Position numbers and translations under genes: made by a program. A model generated the notes under the pieces. It was given only the letters and a program-made list of their open reading frames with translations. It did not search any database and was not told the DNA's origin. From Lepidodermella squamata (lineage: Eukaryota; Gastrotricha): a stretch of 64,000 bases of DNA. Location: positions 861,869 to 925,868 of the forward strand of contig JBLDXI010000045.1 in the NCBI GenBank assembly GCA_047495785.1, read 5' to 3'. Position 1 is the first letter of the stretch, and each line of letters opens with the position of its first letter. Positions 1 to 10,633 of the stretch are shown here, one piece after another.

Positions 1-23
1 GTGATTTTTTCATGTTTTTGGTC

Positions 24-656
24 CTAAACTGTTTTATGTGGGCAAAATGGTGTGGAATTCACTGAGCCCGAGCGTGCGTGGCGTACTTGCTCGATTAAAA
101 ATACGTGAGCATCCTTCGGCCATGGGGCTAAAATTCTTTGTCTAATTTCATAACAAAAATTCGAGTTCTCCAAAATACACGCAAAAGACCACAAATTGCG
201 CTCACCTCCTCCGTGAATATAAATCAGACAGGGCAATTTAGTAAGGAAGACGCAGCTTTGCTCATCGACTGCTTTCACTGGCCGATAAATGCGGACTTTG
301 ACCCCGGCGATATTCGACTTGGAATGGTGAACATGAGGATGCTGAAGCCGTTTCGATCCACTGAAGGCCCTCATAAAACGCCGCATGACGCTGTAGTAGG
401 CGCCTTTGAAGCCGAAACGCGATAGCATTTCGCCGAGACCGAGCGCCCCACTGGCCGAGCCCAACAAGAGCCGACGTCGCCACCGATTCTCAAGGTAAGC
501 TTTCCTGACTTTAGCATCCTCCTCGTCTTCCAGGAATTCCGGTCCTTCGGCGATTATTTCGTCCGCGCCCATTGCTATTGTCAACCGGCGGCTGTTTTTT
601 CTGCCAACAATTGACTCACTGTCGATGAATTTCAGCTCTTCATCGCTAGCTGCCAT
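24..656 (-). CDS. HSL/arylacetamide deacetylase-like esterase, 5' part
   Basis: The reading frame from the ATG at 656 ends in the block LPCLIYIHGGG, preceded by VKVRIYRPV. This is the strand, turn and oxyanion-hole HGGG of alpha/beta-hydrolase family 3 (hormone-sensitive lipase / arylacetamide deacetylase). Such enzymes hydrolyse carboxylic esters. The HGGG codons run directly into a GTGAGC splice donor at 205-204. A possible acceptor (TTTTAG) ends at 128, giving a 78-nt intron, but the residues that follow do not look like the family, so the true exon 2 may lie left of the window. The catalytic GDSAG serine block and the Asp/His are therefore not seen. The N-terminal 100 residues (acidic, then Arg-rich) are not recognised. 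I chose ATG 656 because the longer frame starts only with TTG. The gene is truncated by the window edge or by an undetected intron. Confidence 0.55.
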   Translation of the reverse strand: MAASDEELKFIDSESIVGRKNSRRLTIAMGADEIIAEGPEFLEDEEDAKVRKAYLENRWRRRLLLGSASGALGLGEMLSRFGFKGAYYSVMRRFMRAFSGSKRLQHPHVHHSKSNIAGVKVRIYRPVKAVDEQSCVFLTKLPCLIYIHGGGERNLWSFACILENSNFCYEIRQRILAPWPKDAHVFLIEQVRHARSGSVNSTPFCPHKTV

Positions 657-1532
657 TATTTTACCGCCGATACCTCGATTTGTCAATTAGTTGAATTAGT
701 TTTAAAAACAAATTGCTAGCGAGTGTGAAATAAACAATAAAAAAGTTGCCGGCAAACCGCGTGTGTACTCAAGAAGTACTTTTTTAGCTGTTGGGTGCGT
801 GTGACCCCGCGATTTCAAATGATGAATCTTAGATAATATATAGCTACTTTTTTCGACAGCGAATAATAAGGAATATTACGGCGCAGTATAGTCGACAACA
901 GGTAACGGGGCACACACGTGCTGCTTGTTAACCCCGTCTTTTCGCGGACTTTGGACCCGCATGAGCCTTTTGTCGTTCTCGGTAATGAGATACACGCCGT
1001 GGCGCCCTCAGTCAAGAGTGGGCTCGCGCTTAACACTCATTATCCTTATACTTCACGAATGAAAAAAATGAAAAATACCGGCAATATACACAAACAAGCG
1101 CAGCGTATTTCTGGCGGGGAATTTTAGAGTAAGTAATACGGCGGCAAAACAAACAAATAGCTGAACACTCTTTCATTTGATCCTCTCCAAGTTGAGAGCA
1201 TTACAATTATAGTTGTCATTAGGAAATTTCTGGCGAAATTGACCAACAAAACCGCGTTAATCTGATCTTGGCACTTGTGAGCTTTCGTGGTGGAAATAAA
1301 AGTTGACAAGTCATCATTTATCTCTCAGGGTTCAAAGTCCAATTTCAGGTAACATGACTGCTGTATTCAGCTATTCACCCTGAAACTCGGGACAACGTCA
1401 TAAAACAAAAATGACAAAACTCACAGCGACTTTATTTTTTTTTCATCAACTCAACATCAAAGTTTTACAGTGAAAACAATAAGTATTATTTATAAAAATA
1501 ATTACAAAATTACTATACATTTTGATAATTAG
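657..1532. other. Intergenic, no gene supported
   Basis: About 0.9 kb between the esterase and the Ly6-like gene. Several short open frames occur on both strands, but none shows a recognisable motif, and their composition looks non-coding. It includes the A/T-rich 3' flank of the Ly6-like gene around 1430 to 1530. Confidence 0.5.
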
Positions 1533-2460
1533 TTAGGCGCTAAAATTCGAAAAATAAGTTGCAGCTAATAGCGATGCCAAAGATAGCAAAGGCAGCGAAG
1601 CGAGGCTGATGGCGCCGGAGAAGGCTTTGCACGTCAGGCCACGATTGCAGTTATCTGAGCAACACGTGCACATTTGAACGCTAGAAAATGCACCGGCATT
1701 TGTGTCGTAGGCGATGCTAGACTCGAAGCAGGCATTAACCTGCGGGTAATACGTTCCGGGCAGGGTAGCTGGCGGCTGGACGTAGCCGGGTGCTCGCCAC
1801 GCAGTCCACGGTACAGGCTGAACCCAAGCAGCCCACGGTGCTGGTTGAACCCAGGCAGACCACGGCGCCGGCTGAACCCATGGCGCCCAAGGTGCGGGCT
1901 GCGTCCATGGGGCCCAGATCGCGGGCTGTACTGCCCAAGGCTGCGTCCAAGGCGCCCATGGTACGGCACCCCAAGCAACGGGAACTGGCGACCAGCCAAC
2001 AGGTGGTTGGCCCCAACTTGACCAGGCAGCGACGGACCAGGCTGCAGACCACGCCCCGGACCAAGTTGTCCACGAAGGCCGCGATCCGGGCGCCTGTTTA
2101 GGGCGGTACAGGTCAGTTGCTGCGGGGATCATGCCATTCAAATTGAACTGAGCTGAACTACCGCACACCCAGATCCAGATGGCGCCTCGATTGCCGTAAT
2201 ATTTTCCGCGCTAAAATATGTCCAGAAATAGGCCAAGAAATTTTAAGGAAGTTTCAAATTACCGCGCAGACATCACAACCGGTCTGCTGCCGACCATTTG
2301 ATGGGTAATCGGAATCGGCATCCGTAGAGCCGACGTAACAAGTCAAGGCTGAAATAAAAGAGCAATTGAAATTCGGATGACCAGTTTTATTTGTGAATTT
2401 ACCAGCAGCTCTGTTTGCGAAGATGGCGATTAGGAGGAAGGATAATTTTCCGGGCGACAT
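1533..2460 (-). CDS. Ly6-like GPI-anchored protein with Trp/Pro repeat insert
   Basis: Three exons fit in frame: 2460-2403, 2348-2263 and 2210-1533, with introns of 54 and 52 nt (GTAAAT...TTTCAG and GTAATT...TTTTAG); 273 residues. Splicing places a signal peptide (MSPGKLSFLLIAIFANRAA) directly before LTCYVG, the usual start of a mature three-finger domain. Near the C-terminus is MCTCCSDNCN, matching the CC-x-x-D-x-CN end of Ly6/uPAR domains. It is followed by a hydrophobic tail ending at the stop codon, as expected for a GPI-attachment signal, so the protein is probably on the outer cell surface. Between the halves lies a stretch of about 100 residues built from repeats such as PAPWAPWVQ, with more than 20 tryptophans, which is unusual for this fold. 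Cysteine spacing in the first half is not canonical. Function unknown. Confidence 0.6.
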
Positions 2461-2876
2461 TTCACTTGACAAATCACAGGGAGGCGGCAGGTGGCGACGG
2501 CTTAAATTTTGAGCTGTTTCGATAGCTATTCAATTACTATACTGCCTGTGGCGTGTAATGACTTAGAACCGGCTCGAGTTCGCAAGTTGCGTGACGCAGA
2601 AATCACTCAGTATGAGCGCGCTCCTTAGGCAAGCAGCCCAGGTATAACGACGGTGTCCCAGGAGCCGGAAGCGCTGGGCATGCTCACTTCCGGCGTTGCT
2701 AAGCGTTGCTGTAAATAAACAAAAGTCGGCGCTTTGTGTTAGCCAACTGCGTGCTTAGCAATTCGTAAACTTGGCTGACTTCACTTGCCGACGGATGCTA
2801 AAACACAGAGGCTACTATTCAGAACGCTGCGGTCGCGGGAATATTTTCAAATCTATACCGTAAATAAAAAATGTTT

Positions 2877-2939
2877 ACCGGGCCGGCAATCGAACCCGTG
2901 ATAAAATAGTGCAATCTACGCAGTAGTGTCACCATGGTG
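2877..2939 (-). repeat. tRNA-like fragment (possible SINE head or pseudo-tRNA)
   Basis: On the minus strand, GGTTCGATTGCCGG matches a Pol III B box / T-arm. It is followed by GCCCGGT, and an A-box-like TGGTGACACTACTG lies about 40 nt upstream. No convincing acceptor stem or cloverleaf forms, so this is not a functional tRNA as far as I can see. It could equally be chance similarity. Confidence 0.3.
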
Positions 2940-3884
2940 ATTTTTTCCTTATATCAAAATTCTCACTGCTATATTATTTTGCAATAAAAAAGTAGAGAGT
3001 TAAAAAGGAACGCAATCCCATGCATCCATTGAGTGTATACTAGAAAATTTATGCAGCCTAAAAGCTTGAAAACGGAAAATTCTTAGCAATTGGCTTCAAG
3101 TTTAGCGGTGTCTTGGAACAAAATTTCAAGCTGGATATACTGTCAATAAAATAACAGAATCTTTTTGTGGAACCGAATTTCGAACGTTGGCACCAAACGC
3201 AAAATATTTTTTTGGTATTGTTTAATCAATCGTGCGATTCCTGGAAATTTAGAAAACGCAGTTTAAGGTGATTTTGGTTCCGAAACAGGCAATATTTGCA
3301 AGTAAGACCCATAAAAAAATTTCGCACGATTTTGGACAATATTTGGACTTCAAGAATAATGGGTCTTCCTGTTACCGTAACCAAATTAACGGTGAGCCGA
3401 ACCTACTTTGCCGTAGCGGAACCAAATATGCTTATAGCGTAACCAAATTTGGAAATTCTCTAGTGCCCTGAAATCACTTTTCGGATTTTTTTGCGGGTCA
3501 ACATTGACCACAATAATTTGACGAAAATCACCAGTATATTCAGCGTAAAACATTCTCTACAAGACAGAGTGTTCAATTCAGAAGTCATGCTTCACCTATA
3601 ATTCAAATATAATTATTCAAAAAATGACTCTCGGCATATTTCGGCTTTGGTTCCGCTAAAAGATATTCTGAAGAATAATTGCTCGAATTTGAAAGCTGAG
3701 TTTGCTACCTTCAAACAGAATCCTCCTTTTTTTGATGATTATTACGTGTATTTTTTGTTCATTATTCTGTGTCAAAACCTGCTTGAATCGAGCTTGGTTC
3801 GACTCAATTTTCCCATTAAAAAACGGTCACGGAATCGTTGTCAAAAATGAAAAGAAACACAGATATTCGATGTAAATATACATT

Positions 3885-3890
3885 TTTATT
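3885..3890 (-). terminator. Poly(A) signal for P1
   Basis: AATAAA on the minus strand, about 60 nt after the stop codon of P1. Confidence 0.5.
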
Positions 3891-3951
3891 CGATTTTTTT
3901 ACATATTCGAAATTAATTTTTGCACAAAAAATGATGAATATTTGCAATTGT

Positions 3952-6219
3952 TTACTTTTTCAGTGATTTCAGCTGTTCGCGAAGTTGCGGGACCACTATA
4001 GGGCGCCAGTCTCGTTGTCTCGCGATAAATCGTCGAAAATGAGGCGATTGTTGCACCAAAGTCGCAGAGAGGATAGCTCCAGTCATCGAAGCGATTTTCA
4101 TCAATAGCCCATAATCCTTGAAAGTCGATTGATGGACTTTGCTAACTTTTCCCAAAGCGGACGTCACGCCCATAACCTCGCTAAAAAGCTCTTCAATTTC
4201 ATTATTCCCCATTTTAGCTTGAATGAAAACTTCAGTGATAGGAACCATCGCAGGATCGCCAGAAATGATCGAATTTAAGCCCAGCATGAGGTTCATCAAT
4301 TCATATGGTTCCGGCTCCTCGAAAGACATCAAACGCCGTGCGATGAAAGCAGCAAATTGCTTCAGAGGCCCCGCAAATTCCTGCGACCAACGGGCTCGAA
4401 CGTCCTTATCAGCAATTCGCACGAGGGTGGCGAAACAAAACACGCTACTTTTTTCCTTATTGAAGGCAAATCGCACCATATCGCGAGCAACTGCAGTGTC
4501 CTGGAAAATCAGCCGAGCGAATTCGCCATTTCTCGACGACAAAATCATGCTGGCGACAAAATCAGCGACTCGAGCCGTGAAGCCAAGTTGCAGGAGGTAG
4601 TGATGGCCGGCATGCTCAGACGCGTATTTCTCCATGATTTCAGTCGCCCTGGGTAGAAATTTCACCATTCTCGTCGAAAACTCATCACAGTCCGCCAGAT
4701 TTTTCAGCAACGCCAGATTCGGCCGAGCTAAGGCAATCGTCACGACAGTATGTTTCATACTCTGAGAGATATCCGCCTTTCCGTCTTTCATCAATCTCTC
4801 GCCAAACGGCACCGTAAATTCAAGCCTGACCGAGTTGCAAACGTGAAAGGATAGATGATTATTGATTAAATAATCCATAGGTAGAAACAAGTTGCAGAAC
4901 TCATACGGAAGGTGAGTTAAAACTCCGAATAAGTTCAACATCAACCAGTTGAACGTGGTTGGAGATTCATTAAAGCCTGGGTAACTGTTACCCGGGTCTT
5001 GAACCAGGGTTTTATTGGCCCAGTCGCCAAATGACAGCAGATAGGCAAGCATTATTAAATCCAGTGATTTTCCACGTTGTACCAAGGGTGAATTTTCTAT
5101 GCACCGCAGGAAAACTTGGTTGTCGCGAAGTTTTTGCAGGACATCTGAAAAGTGGTACTGCCACTCGGAGGTTCCGACCTTTTGAACGCAAGTGCGAAGA
5201 TCGCCGAACTTCCGGCCGGAGAACACGAACAGAATTATCGCAGACGCGTACCAGCTCAAATCGTCGAACGGTTTGACTAGAACAGCCCGGGCCGGGTCGG
5301 CCGTGATTTGGCTGAAATACGGCAGGGCTAAAATGCCCCAGCCGATGAAAGCATTTTCAATATAGCCAGGTTTAGACGAAGCGAGTCGAATTAAAGCTTG
5401 GCGACTGACGCAACTGTAACCGAATGATTTTAGGAAATTTCTGTACCAAGGCTGGTTGATGACAGACTTGCATACCGGACCGTTTTGAACCCCATCGGCG
5501 ATATAAATCCAGTTGGCAAGCATTTCGGAGAACCAATAGAAAAATCTAAGTTCTGAACTCGTTGAAGTCGCAGGGTTCAGGCGTTCGAAAAACCAGAGAA
5601 GAGCTTTATTTTCGTTCAATTTGCTCAAAAGATGAGACTTCCGTCGAAAAGCTTCTTTATACTCTTTGGTTGTGTCGACAACGTAACGCCGCATGTGGAC
5701 AACGGTGTATAGGTTGAAATCCCAGCTTTTCGAATCGTCAATTGCTACAAAAATTTCGAGGCATTTCTCTAAATCTTGAACTCCGAACTGCCCTACGCCA
5801 AGTTTTGAATAGCCAGCCCTGAAATACGGCACCAGCTCTTCGCCCTCGCCTTCGTTGCTGATCGCGTGAGTCGCTAGGGCTATTGCGGTTAGTTCTTCGT
5901 ACCGTTTCAACTCGAACAACATAGCACAGGCTTCCATGGCGAGTTCAACCGTGTAGTCGCCGTGCATTTCAGCTGCTTCGTTGTAGCACTCGAGAGCGTC
6001 TTCGAAGCGACGCGAATTTTTAGCGAATCGGCCGCGTCTCATAAGTTCGAGGATTTCGCGGTCACGCTGTTTCGCCGCTGCCGGGCCACCGCCGGCTTTT
6101 TCTCGGGTCACCCTGCAGAACTCGGCGACTTTGTAGCGGTCTTTCAGGTCGAGGAAGTGCTGGTAGACATCGACTGACCCCGGCTTGGCATCATCGCCGA
6201 ATATCAGTTCAAAAGCCAT
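3952..6219 (-). CDS. P1: LIFG-PGS array paralogue, MAFELIFG subfamily
   Basis: Single exon, 755 residues, no signal peptide or membrane segment, so probably intracellular. Function unknown; I do not recognise the family. Visible blocks: N-terminal signature ELIFGDDAKPGS (residues 4-15); AGGG near 42-45; helix pairs resembling TPR units at about 60-115 (RRFEDALECYNEAAE and the next hairpin); WYRNFLKSFG at 258-267; KPFDD at 316-320; an FGDW block near 405. The rest is helical, and the C-terminus has ALGKVSK and QSPHFRRFI blocks shared with P2 and P4. The ATG at 6219 starts the conserved signature. A TTTAG acceptor-like site ends 12 nt upstream (6233-6232). P2 is the nearest relative and adjacent, indicating a local duplication. 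This member is intact and can serve as the reference copy for the subfamily. Confidence 0.85.
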   Translation of the reverse strand: MAFELIFGDDAKPGSVDVYQHFLDLKDRYKVAEFCRVTREKAGGGPAAAKQRDREILELMRRGRFAKNSRRFEDALECYNEAAEMHGDYTVELAMEACAMLFELKRYEELTAIALATHAISNEGEGEELVPYFRAGYSKLGVGQFGVQDLEKCLEIFVAIDDSKSWDFNLYTVVHMRRYVVDTTKEYKEAFRRKSHLLSKLNENKALLWFFERLNPATSTSSELRFFYWFSEMLANWIYIADGVQNGPVCKSVINQPWYRNFLKSFGYSCVSRQALIRLASSKPGYIENAFIGWGILALPYFSQITADPARAVLVKPFDDLSWYASAIILFVFSGRKFGDLRTCVQKVGTSEWQYHFSDVLQKLRDNQVFLRCIENSPLVQRGKSLDLIMLAYLLSFGDWANKTLVQDPGNSYPGFNESPTTFNWLMLNLFGVLTHLPYEFCNLFLPMDYLINNHLSFHVCNSVRLEFTVPFGERLMKDGKADISQSMKHTVVTIALARPNLALLKNLADCDEFSTRMVKFLPRATEIMEKYASEHAGHHYLLQLGFTARVADFVASMILSSRNGEFARLIFQDTAVARDMVRFAFNKEKSSVFCFATLVRIADKDVRARWSQEFAGPLKQFAAFIARRLMSFEEPEPYELMNLMLGLNSIISGDPAMVPITEVFIQAKMGNNEIEELFSEVMGVTSALGKVSKVHQSTFKDYGLLMKIASMTGAILSATLVQQSPHFRRFIARQRDWRPIVVPQLREQLKSLKK

Positions 6220-7174
6220 GGAATAAAACTTCTAAATATGATGGCAAAATTATTTGTCGAACTAATGAAACATGTCACATCCAACTATTTCAATTTAATC
6301 AAATCAAAATCACATAAAATCCTGGAATTTTGCAAACTTGGGCTCACTTATATGAGAAAATGAAGAACTCTCACGGGGACCAAACAATCGAGGCTAAATT
6401 TTGGCAGGAAAAGGCATTAGAAATGGATCTTACTTTTAGCGGAAAAATGTCTAGAATTTCAAATAGGCCTAAATCACTCTTCGAACTTTCAAGGATTGAC
6501 TATCATAATTCAAAAAGTGGAAAGTTTCAAAAAATCTACTAAAAATCTGAAATTAAAAAAAGGTTTCTTGAAATTCCTACATGCGCATGGTAAAATTTTG
6601 CCATTAGGAAATTGAATTTCTCTATGGCTGAATTAAATTTTTTAAGGCGGACTTTTTTCAATATTTTTACTTTATTTCCACAGAGGTATGAGCATTTAAC
6701 ACCCCAAAAAAGGCTCCAACGCAGCCAAAACAAATCGAGGGGTTCCAGAGAGGGTTCCTCTAGCCATAGAATATTCCCTTATTCTCCCAATTTTAGCAGC
6801 CATAGGTCATACAGCAGTAGCTGCAAAAATGTGAAAAAGAGGAAAAAGTCGCAACGGGGGAAAGTTTTTCTCCGAAATGAAATGAAAAATCCAAAGTTAT
6901 GAGTTTATACGTGCTTTTGATAAAGACTAGCTAAAGGTACCATGTTTCAAATTTTTTCCGACAAAAGAAGCTTTGACCTGACCAGATTTTATTGCTATCG
7001 ATTGCAACATCGCAACACAGAATGTGAGTAATAAGGAAACAAATCATCACGTGCGTCTCAGCCATTAATAATGGACCATCAAAGCATCGCAATAGAAAAA
7101 GCCCATCACTTCGGTGCAAATGTTGACCCGGTACAGAAACATAATGCAAAATGGTGAATTATACGAGTATGGTA
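6220..7174. other. Intergenic, no gene supported
   Basis: About 1 kb between P1 and P2, AT-rich. Frames around 6330, 6612 and 6931 show no motif and are lysine/phenylalanine-rich, as expected by chance in such DNA. Confidence 0.5.
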
Positions 7175-7180
7175 TGTAAC
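7175..7180 (-). terminator. Poly(A) signal for P2
   Basis: AATAAA on the minus strand, starting only 5 nt after the P2 stop codon, which implies a very short 3' UTR. Confidence 0.5.
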
Positions 7181-7185
7181 AGTTT

Positions 7186-9503
7186 TTATTGATAATTTTT
7201 CAGCGCTTTTAGGTGATCGCGTAGTTGTTCAGTAGCTCGCGGCCGCCATTCCGGATTTCGCAAGATGATTCGCCGAAAATGCGGCAACTGTTCCGAAAAG
7301 GCGGCGGCAACCAACGCGCCCGAAATCGACCCGATTCGCATCATCAACTCGTAATCTTTGATATTTTGACGACCAGCCGCTAGTTTAGACACCTTCCCTA
7401 GCGCCGTAGTAGCGCCCATTATCTCGCCGAAAAGTTGGCTCACTTCTTCATTCGTGATTTTCGCCTCGTCAAAAACTTGTTGAATCGGCACGAGGATAGG
7501 ATCCCCAGCAATCAGAGAGTGAAAACTCAACAGCAAATTGACGAGTTCATGCGGGTCAAACTCGCTGAAATGCATCAATCGCCGCATTACGAAGGCCGCG
7601 AATTTTTTCAAGGGACCAGCAAACTTCTTCGACCAGCGAAGTCGCGTTTCAGGGTTAGCACTCCGCAATAAGGCAGCCAGGCAGCGAGGGTTACTCTTCT
7701 CCTTATCAAAGCAAAACTGGGCGAAATCATCGGAAGAAACTGTATCTAGAAAAACGATTCGCGAAAATTCCCCATTTTTCGCTGCTAAAATCATGTGAGC
7801 GATAAAATCGGCGATTTTCGACGAAAATCCGATTTGCAACACGCAATGGTACCCAGAATAGGCCGCAGCGTATTTCGACATTAATTCAACAGCTTTCGGC
7901 AGGTAGCGGACGATTCTCGAAGCGAATTCCTCGCAATTTGCCAATTTTTTGATTAAACCTGGTTCTTCCAAGCAAACTCCGACCTGAATTACGGAATGCA
8001 TAATACTTTGCATTATGTCGGCATTTCCGTCTTTCATCAACCGGTCGCCAAACGGGACGGTGAATTCCATGCGAACTGCGTTGCAAACATGGTACGAGAC
8101 GTGTTGGATCATAAATTCGAACGTGAAGAAAACATCGCGAAATTCGAGGCCGAAATGGCTCATTAATTGGTAAATGTTAAGCATTAACCAATTACTGGTT
8201 GTTGGAACAAGTTCACTACCCGGGAATTTACCAGGGTTCTGAACTAGGAGCTGGTAGCAATAATCGCCGTAAGCTAGCAAGTAGGACAAAAGGATCAAAT
8301 CAAACGCCTGTCCACGCTGTTCATTCGTTAGATTTCCAACACATCGAATGAAAACTTGGCTGAATCGAAGCTGTTTTAAAACCTCCGAAAATTGATACGG
8401 CCACTCGGCTGTTCCAACCTTGTGAGCATTCGGCCGTAAATCGTTGAATTTCCTACCCGCAAAATTTTAATCGAAATCGCCGACGCCAACCAGGCGAAAT
8501 CGTCGAAAGGTTTAGTCAATAGGGCAGTCGAAGGCTCCAGCTTCATTTTGGTAAGGTAAGGAATTGAAAGCAGGAAGAAGCCCATGTAAGCATTTTCAAG
8601 GGCGCCAGGCCTTGACGACGCTAGCCGGGTCAGCGCGTCCTTAGTTACGCAGCTGTAACCGAACGATTTCAGGAAATTTCGATACCATGACTGGCTACAA
8701 ATCGATTTTCCAAACGCGCCGTAGCCCAAGTTATCAGGCCCGTCCATAATATTCATCCAATTAATCACGAGTTCGGCGAAAAATCCAAAAAAACGAAGTT
8801 CAGAAGCTGAGGACGTAGCCATGTCCAGACGTTTAAACAGCGCCATCAGCGCTTTATTCTCAGAAAATTCCGCGGCTAGATGCGATTTCCGCTTCATAAC
8901 TTTCATAGCTTCGTCCTTATTCTGATACAAATGGTGGGTAGTATGGCTGACAAAGAAAAGATTGTAGTCCCAGCCCTTCGAATCGTCGATTTTCACCAGT
9001 GTTTCAAGAGTTCTTTCTAGATCGGCGGCGTTGAGTGTCTTCAAACCTTTCTTTTTAGCCTCGTCTTTGTCGAGTTCGTAACCCATTTCTGAATAGCTCG
9101 CAACAAAATGGTCGATCAAATCGTCACCTTCGCCATTTTTCGACATGCTGTGGATAGCCAGGGCGATGCCAGTTGATTCTTCAAAACGGCCAAGCTCGAA
9201 TAGAACTTCTGAGGCTTCAATGGCGAGTTCAATACTGAAGTCGCCAAGAATGTCAGCGGCTTCGTTGTAGCATTCGAGAGCGTCTGCAAATCGTTTGGAA
9301 TTTTTGGCGAAACGGCCCCGTCTCGTGAGTTCGATGACCTCGCGTTCGCGGTGTTTCACCGCAGAGGGACCGCCGGCTGCTTTTTCGCGAGTTTGTCGGC
9401 AGAATTCGGCGACTTTGTACCGGTCTTTCAGGTCAAGAAAATGCTGGTAGACATCGACTGACCCCGGCTTAGCATCCTCGCCGAAAATCAACTCAAATGC
9501 CAT
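7186..9503 (-). pseudogene. P2: LIFG-PGS paralogue with a frameshift
   Basis: Two open frames, 9503-8376 and 8298-7186, together match P1 end to end. The first carries ELIFGEDAKPGS, the TPR-like region, the W-Y-R-N-F-L-K-S-F-G block and KPFDD. The second carries the C-terminal half, including QLPHFRRII. The frame is lost near 8460-8470, in an A4T4 run just after KPFDD. One extra base there would restore the P1-like continuation (GRKFNDLR, then VGTAEW) across the gap. No GT-AG intron explains the break. Either this copy is newly inactivated or the base is missing because of a homopolymer sequencing error. The rest of both halves is undamaged, so the lesion is recent. The start at 9503 has a TTTTTAG acceptor-like site ending 8 nt upstream. 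Confidence 0.75.
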
Positions 9504-10633
9504 TTAAAAATCTAAAAATCAGAGGAAATTAATGAAGATGATCACACAGCCCTAACCGGATTTCGAAACTGACAATAATTGAGTAATATCAGACGACCCC
9601 GTTTGGCATTAGGGAAATGGATTGAGTTCAACTGTTTTTTGCGCCGAATAAACACCATGGAAAAATACCAATTTTGGAGAAAAACGCAATGCGAAAACGC
9701 AAGCGGACTGCGTAACAGTAATTTGTACTCGAATTTGTAATATTTTTCACGCTCATTCACACAATTGCCATTCAATAAGTCGGGCTGAACGGCTATAATA
9801 TGCCTAGTGGGGAATGAAAAAGTTATGAAGACCCGATCAGCGATTCCGGGACCCCATTATATTAACGGTCATTCAAATATACAGAACAGCTGATGCATAA
9901 CCATTATTACGCAATACGCAACTGCCATTTCTTATTTAAAATTAAAATAAAAAAACAATTTAGTCCTGACATCATTTTTTGAGTTTCTATTTTCAAATGA
10001 GGAAATCGCGTGCGAGACCATTGCTGCTCACACCACATGTTGTAAGGGCAACTTTTAATGCTTCAGAAAATATACTATACCTTGAGTTGATTTTCAAGTT
10101 TTGTTAGTCAATGGTACTCAGTTTGAGCGGCTTGAACAAATATTTCACGAAGATTAATACAATTAAATGAGTTATCAATTAAGATGGCTCAAGATTCATT
10201 TGGCTCAGGTTAGTTAGGCGATAGCAACTACAATTCATAAAATCCCATCAAACACAAATCTTTCTTTTTTATTATTCGGAACCAGACCGATTATTAGGTA
10301 ATAGGTATGGTGGCGCTAGAATTAGCTTAGCTGAATATGACTCGACCAGTCGATCAGGAAAACAATTATTCTAAGATCTACGCTGAAACACCCGAGTTAC
10401 CAATTTTTCTGATTTCCATGGTACTTAACCGCTGTGTTTGATGTTTGATCAGCTCGAAATGAAAATAATCAGCATTACCGCCGAAAATATGCTCTTCGTT
10501 TGTACGTAAATAATGGTCACTTCTGCCCAGGTAACAAGCTCAAACTCAAAACAAAGTTTAAAAAGCAGTTTTATTCGATTTTTTCGACTTAATTCGATGA
10601 AACAATTAAAAAACCATCAACAAATGACAAGAA
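9504..10633. other. Intergenic, no gene supported
   Basis: About 1.1 kb between P2 and P3. I see no motif-bearing frame, RNA gene or clear repeat. The poly(A) signal of P3 (AATAAA, minus strand, 10570-10575) lies near the right end. Confidence 0.5.

Larger units (their letters stand above)
2461..3951. other. Intergenic, no protein gene supported
   Basis: About 1.5 kb. It holds a tRNA-like fragment (listed separately) and the poly(A) signal of P1. Plus-strand open frames near 3268-3471 and 3647-3850 are low-complexity and K/N/F-rich, with no motif, and are not called as genes. Confidence 0.5.

Noticed and set aside
1674-2101. Plus-strand Arg/Pro-rich proteins antisense to the Ly6-like gene
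   Set aside because: They arise from the GC-rich repeat being open in several frames. The minus frame has signal peptide, cysteines and GPI tail; the plus frames have no motif.
3268-3850. Small plus-strand frames between 3.2 and 3.9 kb
   Set aside because: Composition follows AT-rich background, with no signal peptide or domain.
7186-9503. P2 as two separate adjacent genes
   Set aside because: The halves align to consecutive parts of P1 with no overlap, and the second half has no own start context or acceptor-like site; a frameshift is simpler.
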